Shown here in pieces: positions 44,264-56,277 of a stretch of DNA of 64,000 nt (positions within the stretch are counted from its first letter, which is position 1; each line of letters starts with the position of its first letter). A model generated the notes under the pieces. That model did not search any database and had not been told where the DNA came from. It worked only from the letters and a program-made list of their open reading frames with translations. This stretch comes from Hexactinellida sp. DTS-2022 (lineage: Eukaryota > Porifera > Hexactinellida). The position numbers and the translations under genes were made by a program. The stretch covers positions 930,001 through 994,000 of the forward strand of contig JAPNXP010000007.1 of NCBI GenBank assembly GCA_028753945.1. Direction: 5' to 3'.

Positions 44264-47200
44264 TTAATCAGTAAAATTAATAGAGTACTCCTCTGCAGCT
44301 GATCTGAGTGCTTTAATGGGAACTGGATCTGGTTCGGAGAGATCGTTTATCTTCAGTGTCTTCAGCTGTCTGAGAGTAGGGATTAGGTTAGTGACTGCTT
44401 CACACGACTGAGAGGTCTGTCCACAGAGATATACACGTAGGCACCTGATTGATGGATGTTTGGCTAATCCCAGACACACAGCTAACATTCCAGCATCAGA
44501 TAGTGTAACCTTGTAAATGTGTAGATAAAGCAATGACTGCAGACATCTCAGTGTGTGTGTCCATTGAGAAGTATCCTCTGGTGAAATGGAAGTAAAGCGT
44601 ATCTCTAGCTTATCTATATTAACACAGCATTGTAGAGCAGATAGTAGTTCTGTCCAACTCTCAAATCCTATATCTTCTAAGTACCATAAGAAGACTGCCC
44701 TTAGTGTGTCATGATTGCTATTCAGTACTCGGACTAGATTGGCTGATAGCGATTCCTCAGATCCAGACGTCATATCTAGATGTGTGAGTCCAGTTAAATG
44801 TGCCATGTGAGGTAGCAGGGAGTAGTAAGGATATTCAATTTCTGTTAACTGAGTGAGTTTAAGCATTAGTTCTTGTATTAGCTGCCCATTGTCTCTAGAT
44901 ATAGGGTAATCTGTGTATAGTCCCTTTAACTGAGTGGCTTGGGTTATTGCAGGTAGGATAATGCTAAAGTGTTCTGCTTTATTAATAGACAGGTACTGGA
45001 AGCATTCGGAAGATACAACACAGGTGGCTAGTTGGTGGAGGAATTCTTTGGAGCATTGACTCCAGTGCAGTCTCACGCTATTAATATGTTGACTGATAGG
45101 AGAAGAAAACAATTCAATATCTGTCAAATCCTCTATATCACACCATAATAGCTCTATGCTAATGCGAGTGGTATGACTGAGTTCAGCGTTGTTAATGAGG
45201 TTAGTGTAGGCTAGGACTTTAGAACTCATAGGCTCTTTCTGTGAATTTTCCTCTTTAAATATAACAGCTAACTGAGATAGTGGACAGGTTTGTATTTGCT
45301 CCATCAGAGATTCAAACTGCTCTATATTTACATGATTGGTGTGTATGTAGAGGATGTTAATACGCTGGACTAGTTGTAGCGACTGTGTGAAGCAAGTCCA
45401 CTCGTTAGGGGATACGGGTAATACTTCTCTAGTGAGATACAGCGAGATAGATGTAGGAAGTAATCTCTTGATGGCTAGGTGGATATAGCGGGAATTAGTC
45501 TCGAAAATGATGGGAACTAATTGGAAGTATTTCTTAGTGAAGTCATACCAACCTGTGTATCGCAATAATGAGTAACCTGTGTCAAACCCTAATTGGTGGT
45601 ACATGGGTAGATCCTCAGTTGTGTCAGGAAACAACTTTCTACACAGAATGGTTAGGAGAGCAGCTGACCGATTAGCTAGGAGACCACAGAGGAAACGCAC
45701 AACCATTCGAAAGACCGAGAAGTGCTCGTTACTGTCGGCTATGTAACGTGCACTCATGCACTGCTTTATCCAAGAGGTTGATGTTAGGAAGATGGCTGAT
45801 GTGAATTCCTGCATTGTTAGATGGGCAAATGCCCACACCTTTGTAACAGTGCCTACTGAGTCTTTCGTGTAGAATTCGTGTGCCAGGCCTAAGCAATGGC
45901 ATTCTACTTCTGCATTGTCAACTGTCATTTGGACTCTTTCGGTGGAGGTCAGTTCGCGGCTGCCCACACCTATCATTGCGATTCGCCCTATGGCGTAGAG
46001 GCAATTCGGGACGCTTTCGTTGAATAATTCAATCTTTTTCACTTTTGCCTGTTCCTTTAGGGCCATCCTGTCTAATTGTCTCCTGATCAGGTAGCAGGTT
46101 AGTTCTCTGTAGAGGTGTGTCAAGGTTTGTATCTTTACGGTGTCATCTTTCAGTAGGGCCGCGAACAAGGAGGCATTCACTGGGATTAGAGACAGCTGGT
46201 TCATCTCATCGTAACGGTGCAGGAGGCGCTTGCATTCTTTCAACTTATCCAGCTTTGTAATTTGCTTTTGGAAATACTTGTCTCTGTTTTCAGGTGAAAA
46301 TCCCAAGACTTGGTAGTATCGGTCTACTTTGATTCCTTGATGTAAGCTAATGTCTGTCCAGGCCCCTGGTCTCGTGGTGGCTATGATGGTGGACTGCCGC
46401 AGTGCTTCTCTTGTTAGCAGCGAGTATAGCAGAGACTTCTCGAACGGAATCTTCTTGGTGAACTCGTCGAGTCCATCTATGATGAGCAACAGCCCCTCCC
46501 CATCCGATTTGGCTATGTGCTTGGCAAGGTCTTTGGTCCAATCAGATGTCGCTGGCAATCCCAAGCACAGCCATTCTTGGACAAATTCAGACGTGACTGA
46601 TTTGCCCTCTTCTACGCGGCTGGTTTCCATAGAATGCCAATTGAAGTTGCGACAAGGGATAGCAATGGAATAGGAAATTTGTTTGAGTTCAGCCTCCGCG
46701 AATCTTAACGCTATCCTCTTAGAAAGGAATGTTTTCCCACATCCGGGGTTGCCAATTAGGCACCAAATCTCCGGTTTTTCTGCGGTATATGTTTTCAGTT
46801 CATTTTCAAAGTCCACCGGTTTTATTTCGATTTCCTTGTTAGCGATCTTCCTGAGATAGGCAATCTCATTAAACGTTGTTTCATCTTCAAGTCTCACGGG
46901 ACGAGGTTCCTCTTTAAGAATGGTCAGTTCGACGTACACACTCGTTAAGCTCACTTTATCATCTTCTCCCAACATTTGAGTCACCATTGTGTACTCTAGG
47001 TTAAGGAACTGTCTCAGTTTATGTTCCCACTGTTTAATTTCTACACTTTGCTGCTTTAGTGCCCTTTTCATTTTCCCGATAAACTCATCTTCTGACATTC
47101 CAATGAACAGTAATTTATATTCTCTGATTTTGATAGCTACATTCGAACACTTTATTTTTGTAAGCACTTTTTCGAAATCATTCAGTTCTTTATTGATTAA

Positions 47201-47635
47201 TTGACTGTCTAGGCAATCCCTCAATATGATTTCAAAATCGAATTTTCTTTGCAAACTACCTTTGATGCCCATGGATATGCTTTGCCACTTTTTTTGCGAT
47301 ATTTCGTTTCTCAACAGTTGCAACAAGGTTTTCATTGATAAGGCTTCTTCGAATATATCGGATCCCTGTGAAGGCTTTGACACACATAGTCTTGGAACTT
47401 TAATTGCAATTTCTAATAAGTCGGGACGATTCAAACTGGTCAATGACTGGTAAAATGAGTTGGGGTTGAAACTTTCCCAATTCAAAATGGCAAAAAGGAA
47501 TGTTGTTCCATCACAGTCTTCATCGCATATTCCCGCGGGTACATTCAGTAGTAATCTCAACTTGGAAACGTCCTCAGTCGTTAGTTCACTCGATAACTCG
47601 TCGATGTATCCAATTTCAGAGATTGTTTGATCCAT
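44264..47635 (-). CDS. NLR: death-effector-like, NACHT and leucine-rich-repeat protein 1
   Basis: A 1,123-residue frame. Residues about 5-80 look like a death-effector domain (IDELSSELTTEDVSKL, and SLNRPDLLEIAI with the RxDLL signature); 100-175 may be a second death-fold. The NACHT ATPase follows: Walker A GNPGCGKT 295-302, Walker B LLLIIDGLDE 382-391, sensor-like TIIATTRPG 416-424, then a winged-helix/helical region (GFSPENRDKYF from 445). From about 780 to the end are leucine-rich repeats (LTQLTEIEY, MAHLTGLTHLDM, LRCLQSLLYLHIY, LRQLKTLKIN). By family, NLRs oligomerise on sensing a ligand through the repeats and signal by the death-fold, here plausibly to caspase-like partners. A good acceptor (tttccccttag) 11 bp before the ATG suggests a 5' non-coding exon. 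NLR 2 is its tandem duplicate. Confidence 0.88.
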   Translation of the reverse strand: MDQTISEIGYIDELSSELTTEDVSKLRLLLNVPAGICDEDCDGTTFLFAILNWESFNPNSFYQSLTSLNRPDLLEIAIKVPRLCVSKPSQGSDIFEEALSMKTLLQLLRNEISQKKWQSISMGIKGSLQRKFDFEIILRDCLDSQLINKELNDFEKVLTKIKCSNVAIKIREYKLLFIGMSEDEFIGKMKRALKQQSVEIKQWEHKLRQFLNLEYTMVTQMLGEDDKVSLTSVYVELTILKEEPRPVRLEDETTFNEIAYLRKIANKEIEIKPVDFENELKTYTAEKPEIWCLIGNPGCGKTFLSKRIALRFAEAELKQISYSIAIPCRNFNWHSMETSRVEEGKSVTSEFVQEWLCLGLPATSDWTKDLAKHIAKSDGEGLLLIIDGLDEFTKKIPFEKSLLYSLLTREALRQSTIIATTRPGAWTDISLHQGIKVDRYYQVLGFSPENRDKYFQKQITKLDKLKECKRLLHRYDEMNQLSLIPVNASLFAALLKDDTVKIQTLTHLYRELTCYLIRRQLDRMALKEQAKVKKIELFNESVPNCLYAIGRIAMIGVGSRELTSTERVQMTVDNAEVECHCLGLAHEFYTKDSVGTVTKVWAFAHLTMQEFTSAIFLTSTSWIKQCMSARYIADSNEHFSVFRMVVRFLCGLLANRSAALLTILCRKLFPDTTEDLPMYHQLGFDTGYSLLRYTGWYDFTKKYFQLVPIIFETNSRYIHLAIKRLLPTSISLYLTREVLPVSPNEWTCFTQSLQLVQRINILYIHTNHVNIEQFESLMEQIQTCPLSQLAVIFKEENSQKEPMSSKVLAYTNLINNAELSHTTRISIELLWCDIEDLTDIELFSSPISQHINSVRLHWSQCSKEFLHQLATCVVSSECFQYLSINKAEHFSIILPAITQATQLKGLYTDYPISRDNGQLIQELMLKLTQLTEIEYPYYSLLPHMAHLTGLTHLDMTSGSEESLSANLVRVLNSNHDTLRAVFLWYLEDIGFESWTELLSALQCCVNIDKLEIRFTSISPEDTSQWTHTLRCLQSLLYLHIYKVTLSDAGMLAVCLGLAKHPSIRCLRVYLCGQTSQSCEAVTNLIPTLRQLKTLKINDLSEPDPVPIKALRSAAEEYSINFTD

Positions 47636-47890
47636 TCCGTTAGATCCTAAGGGGAAATGTAATATTAATACATTATTATAATGTTCAGCCTACAGCAACA
47701 CAACATTAAATAAAATTCTGTCAGCGATATAAAATTGGCAAATTGGAGAGACGAAATTAGATTTTGTTCAGTTTTCTATATCGTACTTTAAATCAGTGGT
47801 GCTCCCGCAAATTTATATAGAATCGGACCTGGCCGACCCTGGCCTTGAGTGCTGATTTTGTGATTTATAGAACTTAGAGTATAGACAAAT
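47636..47890. promoter_or_regulatory. 5' flank of NLR 1
   Basis: Contains the probable splice acceptor just upstream of the ATG. No promoter motif can be named. Confidence 0.35.
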
Positions 47891-48277
47891 CTATATTATT
47901 AAAACTCGATTGTTGTGTATGCGTGTAGAACAAGAAATAGAAACCGCAATTAACATTGAGACAGAAAACTAACTTTCAAATGTTATAATAGGTAAACAAG
48001 TATGCTGATCACGAATTTCGCAATTACAAATTTATAATATGAATATTTATTGTTGTTTGCAAAAATTGGTAAACAAATGAATGGAAATTCAAAATGAACT
48101 TATATGGGTATTATAGGGAAACAAGTTTGTTGAACACGAATTTCGCGTTTATAAATCCCTAATATGAATATTTGTTGTTGTTTACACAAAATAGATAAAT
48201 TTGAAAATTCAAAATCAACCTAGAAGTTAGCTTTCAACCCAAGAAAATTCGAAGCAATTCGGTAATTTACGTACTCG

Positions 48278-48352
48278 TTTAAATATAACGAGCCTTTCGG
48301 ACTCGGTCGCTTTGCGACTGATCGGTGCTATCCACCTCAAGTTAACGACCGC
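48278..48352 (+). repeat. multi-hairpin module
   Basis: Same order of stems as 15573; followed by the fifth hairpin ctgccatggaaaatggtag. Confidence 0.65.
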
Positions 48353-48790
48353 TCTGCGGCCTTACTCCTCACCATTTCTGCCATGGAAAATGGTAGAAAG
48401 GGACGTTATATACATCCCTTTATAAGATTTCCATAGTTTTACCCGGTTTTATATTATAAATTTATATACCGTATGCGAAATTCGTTTTCAGCATACTTGT
48501 TTACCTATAATACCCGTTGAAAGCAAACTTCTAGGTTGATTTTAAATATTCATTAATTTGTTTACATTTTTTGTTAACAACAACAATAAATATTCATATC
48601 CGAAATTTATAATTGCGAAATTCGTGTTCAGCATACATGTTTACCCATAATACCCGTTGAAAGCAAACTTTTAGGTTGATTTTGGATATTCATTAATTTG
48701 TTTACATTTTTTTGTAAACAACAACAATAAATATTCATATCCGAAATTTTTGAATGCAAAATTCGTTTTCAGCATACTTGTTTACCTATA

Positions 48791-48864
48791 ACGAGCCCTT
48801 CGGTCTCGGTCGCTTTGCGACAGATCGGTGCTACGCACCTCAAGTTAACGGCCGCTGTGCGGCC
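48791..48864 (+). repeat. multi-hairpin module
   Basis: Nearly identical to 15573-15646, with all four stems complete. Confidence 0.7.
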
Positions 48865-48930
48865 TTACTCCTCACATTTTCTACCATGGAAATGGTAGAT
48901 AAGGACGTTATGATTTTGATTTTCATTAAT

Positions 48931-49635
48931 TTGTTTACCTATTTGTGTAAACAACAACAACAAATATTCATATTAGAAAATTAAAACCGCGAAAATCGTG
49001 TTCAGCATACTTGTTTACCTATAATACCCGTTGAAAACTAACTTCTAGGTTGATTTTGAATTTTCATTAATTTGTTTACCTATTTGTGTAAACAACAACA
49101 ACAAATATTCATATTAGAAAATTAAAACCGCGAAAATCGTGTTCAGCATACTTGTTTACCTATAATACCCGTTGAAAACTAACTTCTAGGTTGATTTTGA
49201 ATTTTCATTAATTTGTTTACCTATTTGTGTAAACAACAACAACAAATATTCATATTAGAAAATTAAAACCGCGAAAATCGTGTTCAGCATACTTGTTTAC
49301 CTATAATACCCGTTGAAAACTAACTTATAGGTTGATTCTGAATTTTCATTAATTTGTTTACCTATTTGTGTAAACAACAACAACAAATATCAATATGAGA
49401 AATTTATAAACGCGAAATTCGTGTTCGGCATACTTGTTTACCTATAATACTCGTTGAAAGCTAACTTCTAGGTTGATTCTGAATTTTCATTAATTTGTTT
49501 ACCTATTTGTGTAAACAACAACAAATATGAATATGAGAAATTTATAAACGCGAAATTCGTGTTCGGCATACTTGTTTACCTATTATAACATTTGTTTACC
49601 TATTATAACATTTGAAAGTTAGTTTATATCCCAAT
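48931..49635 (+). repeat. 141-bp tandem repeat, about five units
   Basis: ttgtttacctatttgtgtaa recurs at 48931, 49072, 49213, 49354 and 49495, exactly 141 apart. Units also share caacaacaacaaatattc and cgtgttcagcatacttg. Shorter, diverged relatives of the unit precede it from about 48470. Confidence 0.9.
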
Positions 49636-49735
49636 ATTAATTGCGGTTTCTAGTCCCCCATCACTTTAATACAATCCGGACAAACACACACACAAACACA
49701 CAAACACACAACAATCGAGATTTAATAATGTAGAT

Positions 49736-50383
49736 ACGAGCCAATTTTTTCCTGAATATTTTTAAGACGCCAGAGAATAGCATTTTTGGAATTATTTAAT
49801 GGTTCCCAGCGACCTTATACATACCATAGTTGCCAAAAACAATGTATTTACAACTCCAGTTATCAACTAATGCATATTAATTTTATCATACAAGTGTCAT
49901 TTCTATAGATCCGGAACATATTCGAAGCAATACGGTAAATCCCGTAAATGTTATTTCCTGGTCGGTTAACAGGCATGAACTTTTGGTATTAATTTGGAAT
50001 TATCAAAAATTGTAAAAAGAATTTTTGATTATGTCATCAGTCAGCACCAGAGTTGACCATGGGTCGGTGGGTCGATGGTCACGGCTCTGTGACCTCTGTG
50101 ACCTCTGACCCATTACTCATTGACATATGGAATTTCGATGTTAAGTATACCAAAATTAATTTATTGACTAGCATTATACATATATTGCATATCGTATTGG
50201 TGTTACAGAATGTTTAGAACATGTTTTCCAACATGGGGTCTATGGACCCAGGTTGGGAACCACTGAATTAAACAAACGCCTACAAATTAACTAGATCAAT
50301 TACGTACTTTATTATTTGTATTTCAATTTTAAATTAATGTTACAAGAAAATTGGCTAAAAGGTCTTTGTGTTAGGGATTGTAT
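49736..50383. other. intergenic
   Basis: No gene. Holds a degraded hAT end near 50235-50265 (ggttgggaaccactg). Confidence 0.45.
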
Positions 50384-51114
50384 CAGGGACGTCGCCAGGA
50401 TTTTTCATGTAGGGGGGGCGGCAAAATTACCAGGGGGGGCATGCCCCCCCCTCCCCCCCCCTCACAAAATTCGTTTCAACGAGAGTCGATTATAATATGA
50501 AATTATCAAGTTTCTATCTTATATATTAAATCTAAATGGTTTTTTATTTTATTTGTTGTTTGTTTGTTCGGAATTGATTGAGAAACTGGGTAAGAGCTAC
50601 AGACTTGAAATTTGGCAGGGAGGTGGGTAACTACGTATCTAGAAACAAGTTCTAATATCTAAGAAAAATATTCAAATCTTCAATCTCAAAAGGTAACAAA
50701 ACCTTTAGCCAATTAAATTAGAGCGTGGCACAGTATGGATTAGCAGCTAGCATTCAATTAGTATACATTGATTTAGTGTCTCTAACATTTGTTAAGCGTG
50801 CATTATAAAATGCCAATCTGAAACTGCAATTTAATTGGGCGAGAGAAAAATAATAAATCCAATCAAATATTTGTAATTTACATGTTTTAAAGGGTCGTGG
50901 CCGCTTACTTCCAACGACTATATATGGAGTAATTAAGTAAGCTGATTCCAAATATGATGTTGTTAACAACCCATGTGTATATATTTGTTGTTTAGATGTA
51001 GACGTTATAAGGAATTTACAAACGTTACTTCTGTTATTTGTTGGTTGGGATATATGAGGCACCAGAAGGGTGCTTTCTGCTGCCGCGCAGCGAAAGCAAG
51101 CGAAGCGCGCTTGT

Positions 51115-51149
<35 letters not shown>

Positions 51150-51262
51150 ACATACCTACAACGTTATTTGGCAATAATTTAGCAGGGGGTATGTCCCGGA
51201 GCACGAAATTTTACCAGGGGGGGCATTGCCCCCCTATGCCCCCCCCCGTGGCGACGTCCCTG
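50384..51262. mobile_element. 879-bp hAT element with captured sequence
   Basis: cagggacgtcgcc at both ends (inverted) and a perfect 8-bp duplication gattgtat (50376-50383, 51263-51270). It has internal G/C runs near each end, a Helentron-like fragment (50515-50720) and an AAT microsatellite (51116-51148). The 102-codon frame on the minus strand is not considered a gene. Confidence 0.8.
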
Positions 51263-52894
51263 GATTGTATATTTATGTTTAAAACTATAATTTAAAATTG
51301 GGAAAAATTGTAATTGATATTCTAGATAGTAGAATAACTTATTATATTAATTGTGGCTAATTAGTGGAGACGCTATAGACACAGTTATACTGTTAGACAA
51401 TTGTTATTAATGAACTGGTTAACAACTCAGTTGTGCATGACGATAATAGAGTAAGATTGTTGGAAGCTAAAACGCTGAAGAATCAAATTTGTTGCTAAAA
51501 TGAATTATTAGTAATTTATACTTTCAACTAAAGATTATCAGAGTTTGCTAGACATAGATTTCATTCTTAATTATTTGGATATTTTCTCAAATTATACTAT
51601 TAAATTACTTGCTATCAAATTTTATAACCAAGTGGACTAGGAACAACATTTTCGGATCATAGCTCACACATGATCACATTAACACTGCATATTGCAGTTG
51701 TTGCTTCTCACTCACTGCCTGCGCCACAGGAAGCATCTGACCCTAGGACAGGAGTCTGTGGGACACACGGCCCTATGGGACTCTCTGATACCGCCACAGC
51801 GGCAAGTGTACAAATGTAGATCATTAACCTTTCAATATGTGCTCGTAGCAACAGTTCCTTAATTCATAATTATTATGAAGGCCCGTAGCAAGCCCATTAT
51901 TATTGGTGCGCCATATTGACGTAAGTTTAATGACTTAAATCAGTGTTTCTCAAACTTTTTTCCTTTAAATACTGTTTTACTCTCTATTTGAAGTTCCTTA
52001 GCCAGCGATTCCCAACCTTTTTCAACCGTAGACCCCTATAGTCATTCTGTGGACCCCTCCCATTGACCGTAATACATCTTGTGGACCCCAGGTTGGGAAC
52101 CACTGTACTTAGTTATGCCAGATTGTACCATTTATGCGCACCTATGGTTGTGGGTTAATTAAATGTGGAGCCCGAATAGTTATATTCTTCGGCTATAAAA
52201 TATTGGTGCGGCTTAGGCTGCTAATTCTTATATACTCGTCATTCTTAGAATGACTTCTGGAAAATGTTATTTTATATAGTTTGTGGGATAAAAATCAATT
52301 AAAATAGTTATAGGTTGATTTCACTGCTTACCCAGTTTGCAACAAATTATCCTAATTAAGCTCTACAGCTGTACCCTTTAACAAACAACCAATTGGTGTC
52401 TCACTACCAACATCACCCATGGCTTAGGAAACAGTCTGTTCCATAGATACGTATAATATTCTATTTATTATAAACACAGTAATATATTGAGTAACTTGTT
52501 GGTATAACTCACTTCAAAATCTGGCGTAAAGACTCCTTGAAATGATGATAACTCTCAGATAGATAAATAATAATTTGTTAGATTCAGGTTTGTGAAATTA
52601 TGCCTATAGCTAAATCAAATCTATTTATATAAGATTGAGTCTACTTGATATCCATATTATCCACAAAGTGTCCCTAAAGCAATTCTTCTGTAACCCTAGT
52701 TACTATGAATAGATTTTTCTGACACATAGTTATTACTATAGAACAATGGACTTTGTACAATAGGAAATAAATACTCCGTGTTAATTAATTTAAGATATTT
52801 AACTTTCAAATAAAAACAATAGAAATACTAATTTATATTCCGCGATATATTTTATGAAAGGTTTTGCTTAAACTGACTGTTACTGAGTTATAAA
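51263..52894. other. intergenic before the NHL gene
   Basis: Contains the hAT MITE at 52003-52105; otherwise AT-rich with no supported gene. Confidence 0.45.
52003..52105. mobile_element. hAT MITE, 'ggttgggaaccactg' family
   Basis: cagcgattcccaacc at the left, ggttgggaaccactg at the right; flanks match at 6 of 8. Confidence 0.7.
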
Positions 52895-54224
52895 ATGGCG
52901 ACTAAGGAACCTGAAAATCAATCTCGAAAAGAAATCGACCCAATGATAACGTTAGTAAATGAAATATTTGATAAAATGTTTCAAGAATTAAATCGGAAAA
53001 GACTTGAAATAATATCCCAAATCGAAACGGAGTTCAATCATATAGAATCCCAGAAAATCGCTCAAATTAATTCCATCAAAGAGCTTGAAAATGCGATGAG
53101 ACAACTTGAAGAAAGTCTACATGAAAACACCATCCAAGAACTGAGAATAACAACGACTGAAAACATTGATCAACATTTAAACAGAATGAAAAATGAAAAA
53201 ATACAGTTTAATTTAAGTTTTGTTGCCACTGACATTAGAGAATTTCAACAGTTTTTGGACGATAATTACACACTTTTCAAAGAATCCGATTATTGTGAGG
53301 AATTGCCTCGAGACAACAGTACAAATATCAATTCATTGAATTCCCTCAAACAACACATTAGCATAGATTACTCTGCTAAAAGAAAGTCTAAAAGAATTAT
53401 AGGAACCACTGGTAATGGGAATGGGAAACTGGATGGCCCTATGAAGCTAGCATTTGATAAAATAGAAAACCATTTGTACGTGCCAGATGCTAATAATAGG
53501 AGAATTCAGGTATTCACTCTTGAAGGCGAATATGTAAGGGAATTTGGTAGCGATATTTTAAAATTTCCCTGTTTAGTTGCAGTTTGTGCTTCCGCTTGTT
53601 TTATCGCTGATAGTCGAGGCCGAGTTATCTACAAAGTAACTATTCCTAATTTTGAGTTTACTGCGGAGCAGAAATACACTCCAGAGTGTGAGAAAACTGA
53701 GTTGAGCTACCCGGTTGATATTAAATTTAATTCAGATAATGCGTGTGTTTATGTAGCGGATTTGGAAAACCAACGAGTTTGTGTTTTCAGCACAAATCTA
53801 GAATTCAAATCGGAATTTGGTATGCAGTGTTTGAAATATCCACAATACATTCAGTTATATGATAATAGAATATTCGTATTGGACGGAGGAAGTGAATATT
53901 TCTTGCACCAATTCGATCAAAATGCCAACTTTGAACTTAGCATTAAAAAAACATAGACTCGAATATCGGATAATAAATCCAAAATCTTTCTGTTTCGACC
54001 CGGAATGTGGCTACATTATTGTCACAGATTTCGAAGCAGATACAATAAAGGTATTATCGTTTATTCGTAGCAACGCATTCAAAATAGTACAAATGATCGG
54101 TAATGAGAGTCCAGGGAGTGAAGTGGTGGATGGTTGTATGGGAGTAGTATTAGTTAATGGGGACATCAAGCTTCTCTTACTCACTACATTCTGTCTCTTT
54201 ATTCCCAATTCTTTGGGTATTTAG
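52895..54224 (+). CDS. coiled-coil / NHL-repeat protein with a frameshift
   Basis: The first frame gives 353 residues to 53956: a charged coiled coil at about 15-125 (IKELENAMRQLEES), a linker, then NHL-type beta-propeller blades (GKLDGPMKLAF...LYVPDANNRRIQVF 178-207; YPVDIKFNS...VYVADLENQRVCVF 272-298; YPQYIQL...IFVLDGG 315-332). Similar blades continue in another frame from about 53950 (INPKSFCFDPE, YIIVTDFEAD) to a stop at 54224. The break lies at a run of seven A (53944-53950). The layout is that of a TRIM-NHL protein without RING or B-box. NHL propellers bind RNA or protein partners; none can be named. Either an assembly error or a real disabling mutation explains the shift. Confidence 0.7.
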
Positions 54225-54866
54225 GATTCCGGAGAATGTGGCAGAGATAAAACCTGTTTTATAGAACGAGATTTTGACCGACAGTTTTGGTATTTTTGTG
54301 GAACCTTGGTCCCTTTTGAGGTTTATGTTTATTTAGTTACCGTATTTGATCGAAACTTTCTAAATGTACCAAAATTTCCATGGAATATTGGTCCACCGGA
54401 CCAATTCTTTCAGGGAAAATTGGCCCTATTCAGTGAAATATTTATCCCACGGTACGGTGTGACCAAAGATTTCAGGCTCGCACTATTTTCTATGGAATAT
54501 GGTCCCCTGGAACAATTTGCCCGATATAATTGGTCAGGGACCAATATTCCAGTGATATTATGTACAATCGAATTATATGTCACAAATTGGTCATCCCCCC
54601 TTGGAAGGTTAACTAACAGACATACGTCCACATTCCTTTGCTACAAACCATTATCCAGGTGCAGTAAATCTCCATAAGTGAACACCAAGAAATGAATAAT
54701 TATGAGCACTACAATAACGCTAAAATATGAACACTTTGTCTCTGTCCCAAAATTTTCCCATTACTTTAGTTTAGACACACGTTATGATAAATCTTGAAAA
54801 GTCACACCTCGCAAATGTATACATTTTGGCTGGTCCCTAAGGAATTCAATTTTTGAAGGTTTACTA
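54225..54866. other. intergenic with a 'ggtccg/gaccaa' repeat
   Basis: 54265-54600 repeats ttggtccc / ggaccaat phrases similar to the 39716 element. The open frames on both strands here are not supported as genes. Confidence 0.45.
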
Positions 54867-55429
54867 CACTAACCAGCCAAAAGTATTTGAACTGTAGGGA
54901 TTTTAATGCACACACAATACTGGTCCGGTAACTTAGTAACGGCTGTCTAAATCACTCTGAAATGACTATAAATATCTCATTATAAAGATACACACGAAAA
55001 TATTGTGATTTAAATTGAATTTAGAAAATATTGAAGAAGAGGCAAAAGTGTTTCTGCCACGTGCCACTTGTGGCATAAGTGGCACAAATTGAAATGTGGC
55101 TGTATCACAGTAGAAAATATTCGGATTCATTTGAAATTAAGCACTTATACTAATTTAACGATGTGGAATTCAAATCTGCTATCAGAATTAATATATTCTC
55201 ATTGCATCTTGACGATTACAAATTAACTATTAATTAGCTAATTATATATTTAATCAGTTTAACGCCTCCATAAAAGTGTAAATTCGAAAATTTGGCTATT
55301 TTATTATACTTTACATATCGTTTCATGTAGATAGCCATTTGGTAGCATCTACTAATGTGATTATGCTGGTATAACCTCAAATGTCTGAATATAAATTATT
55401 GCTGTTCAAATACTTTTGGCCGTTCAGTG
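54867..55429. mobile_element. non-autonomous Tc1/mariner-like element
   Basis: Inverted ends around gccaaaagtatttgaactg / gttcaaatacttttggc, with TA at 54865-54866 and 55430-55431. No transposase frame. Confidence 0.75.

Positions 55430-56277
<848 letters not shown>

Larger units (their letters stand above)
47891..49735. mobile_element. TIR-bounded Helentron-like element with satellite
   Basis: Left ctatattattaaaactcgat tgttgtgt and right (complement) the same aatctcgattgttgtgtg phrase, next to gaaaccgc/gcggtttc. Inside are two hairpin modules (48278-48352, 48791-48864) and a tandem array (48931-49635). No helicase or other coding frame. Subterminal inverted repeats plus an internal minisatellite match the layout of non-autonomous Helentrons. 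Confidence 0.6.

Noticed and set aside
50754-51062. 102-codon gene inside the 879-bp hAT element
   Set aside because: No domain, composition like the repeats, and it lies between transposon ends.
54306-54677. Continuation of the NHL gene
   Set aside because: The sequence is made of the ggtccc/gaccaat repeat seen at 39716-40211, and the opposite strand is equally open.
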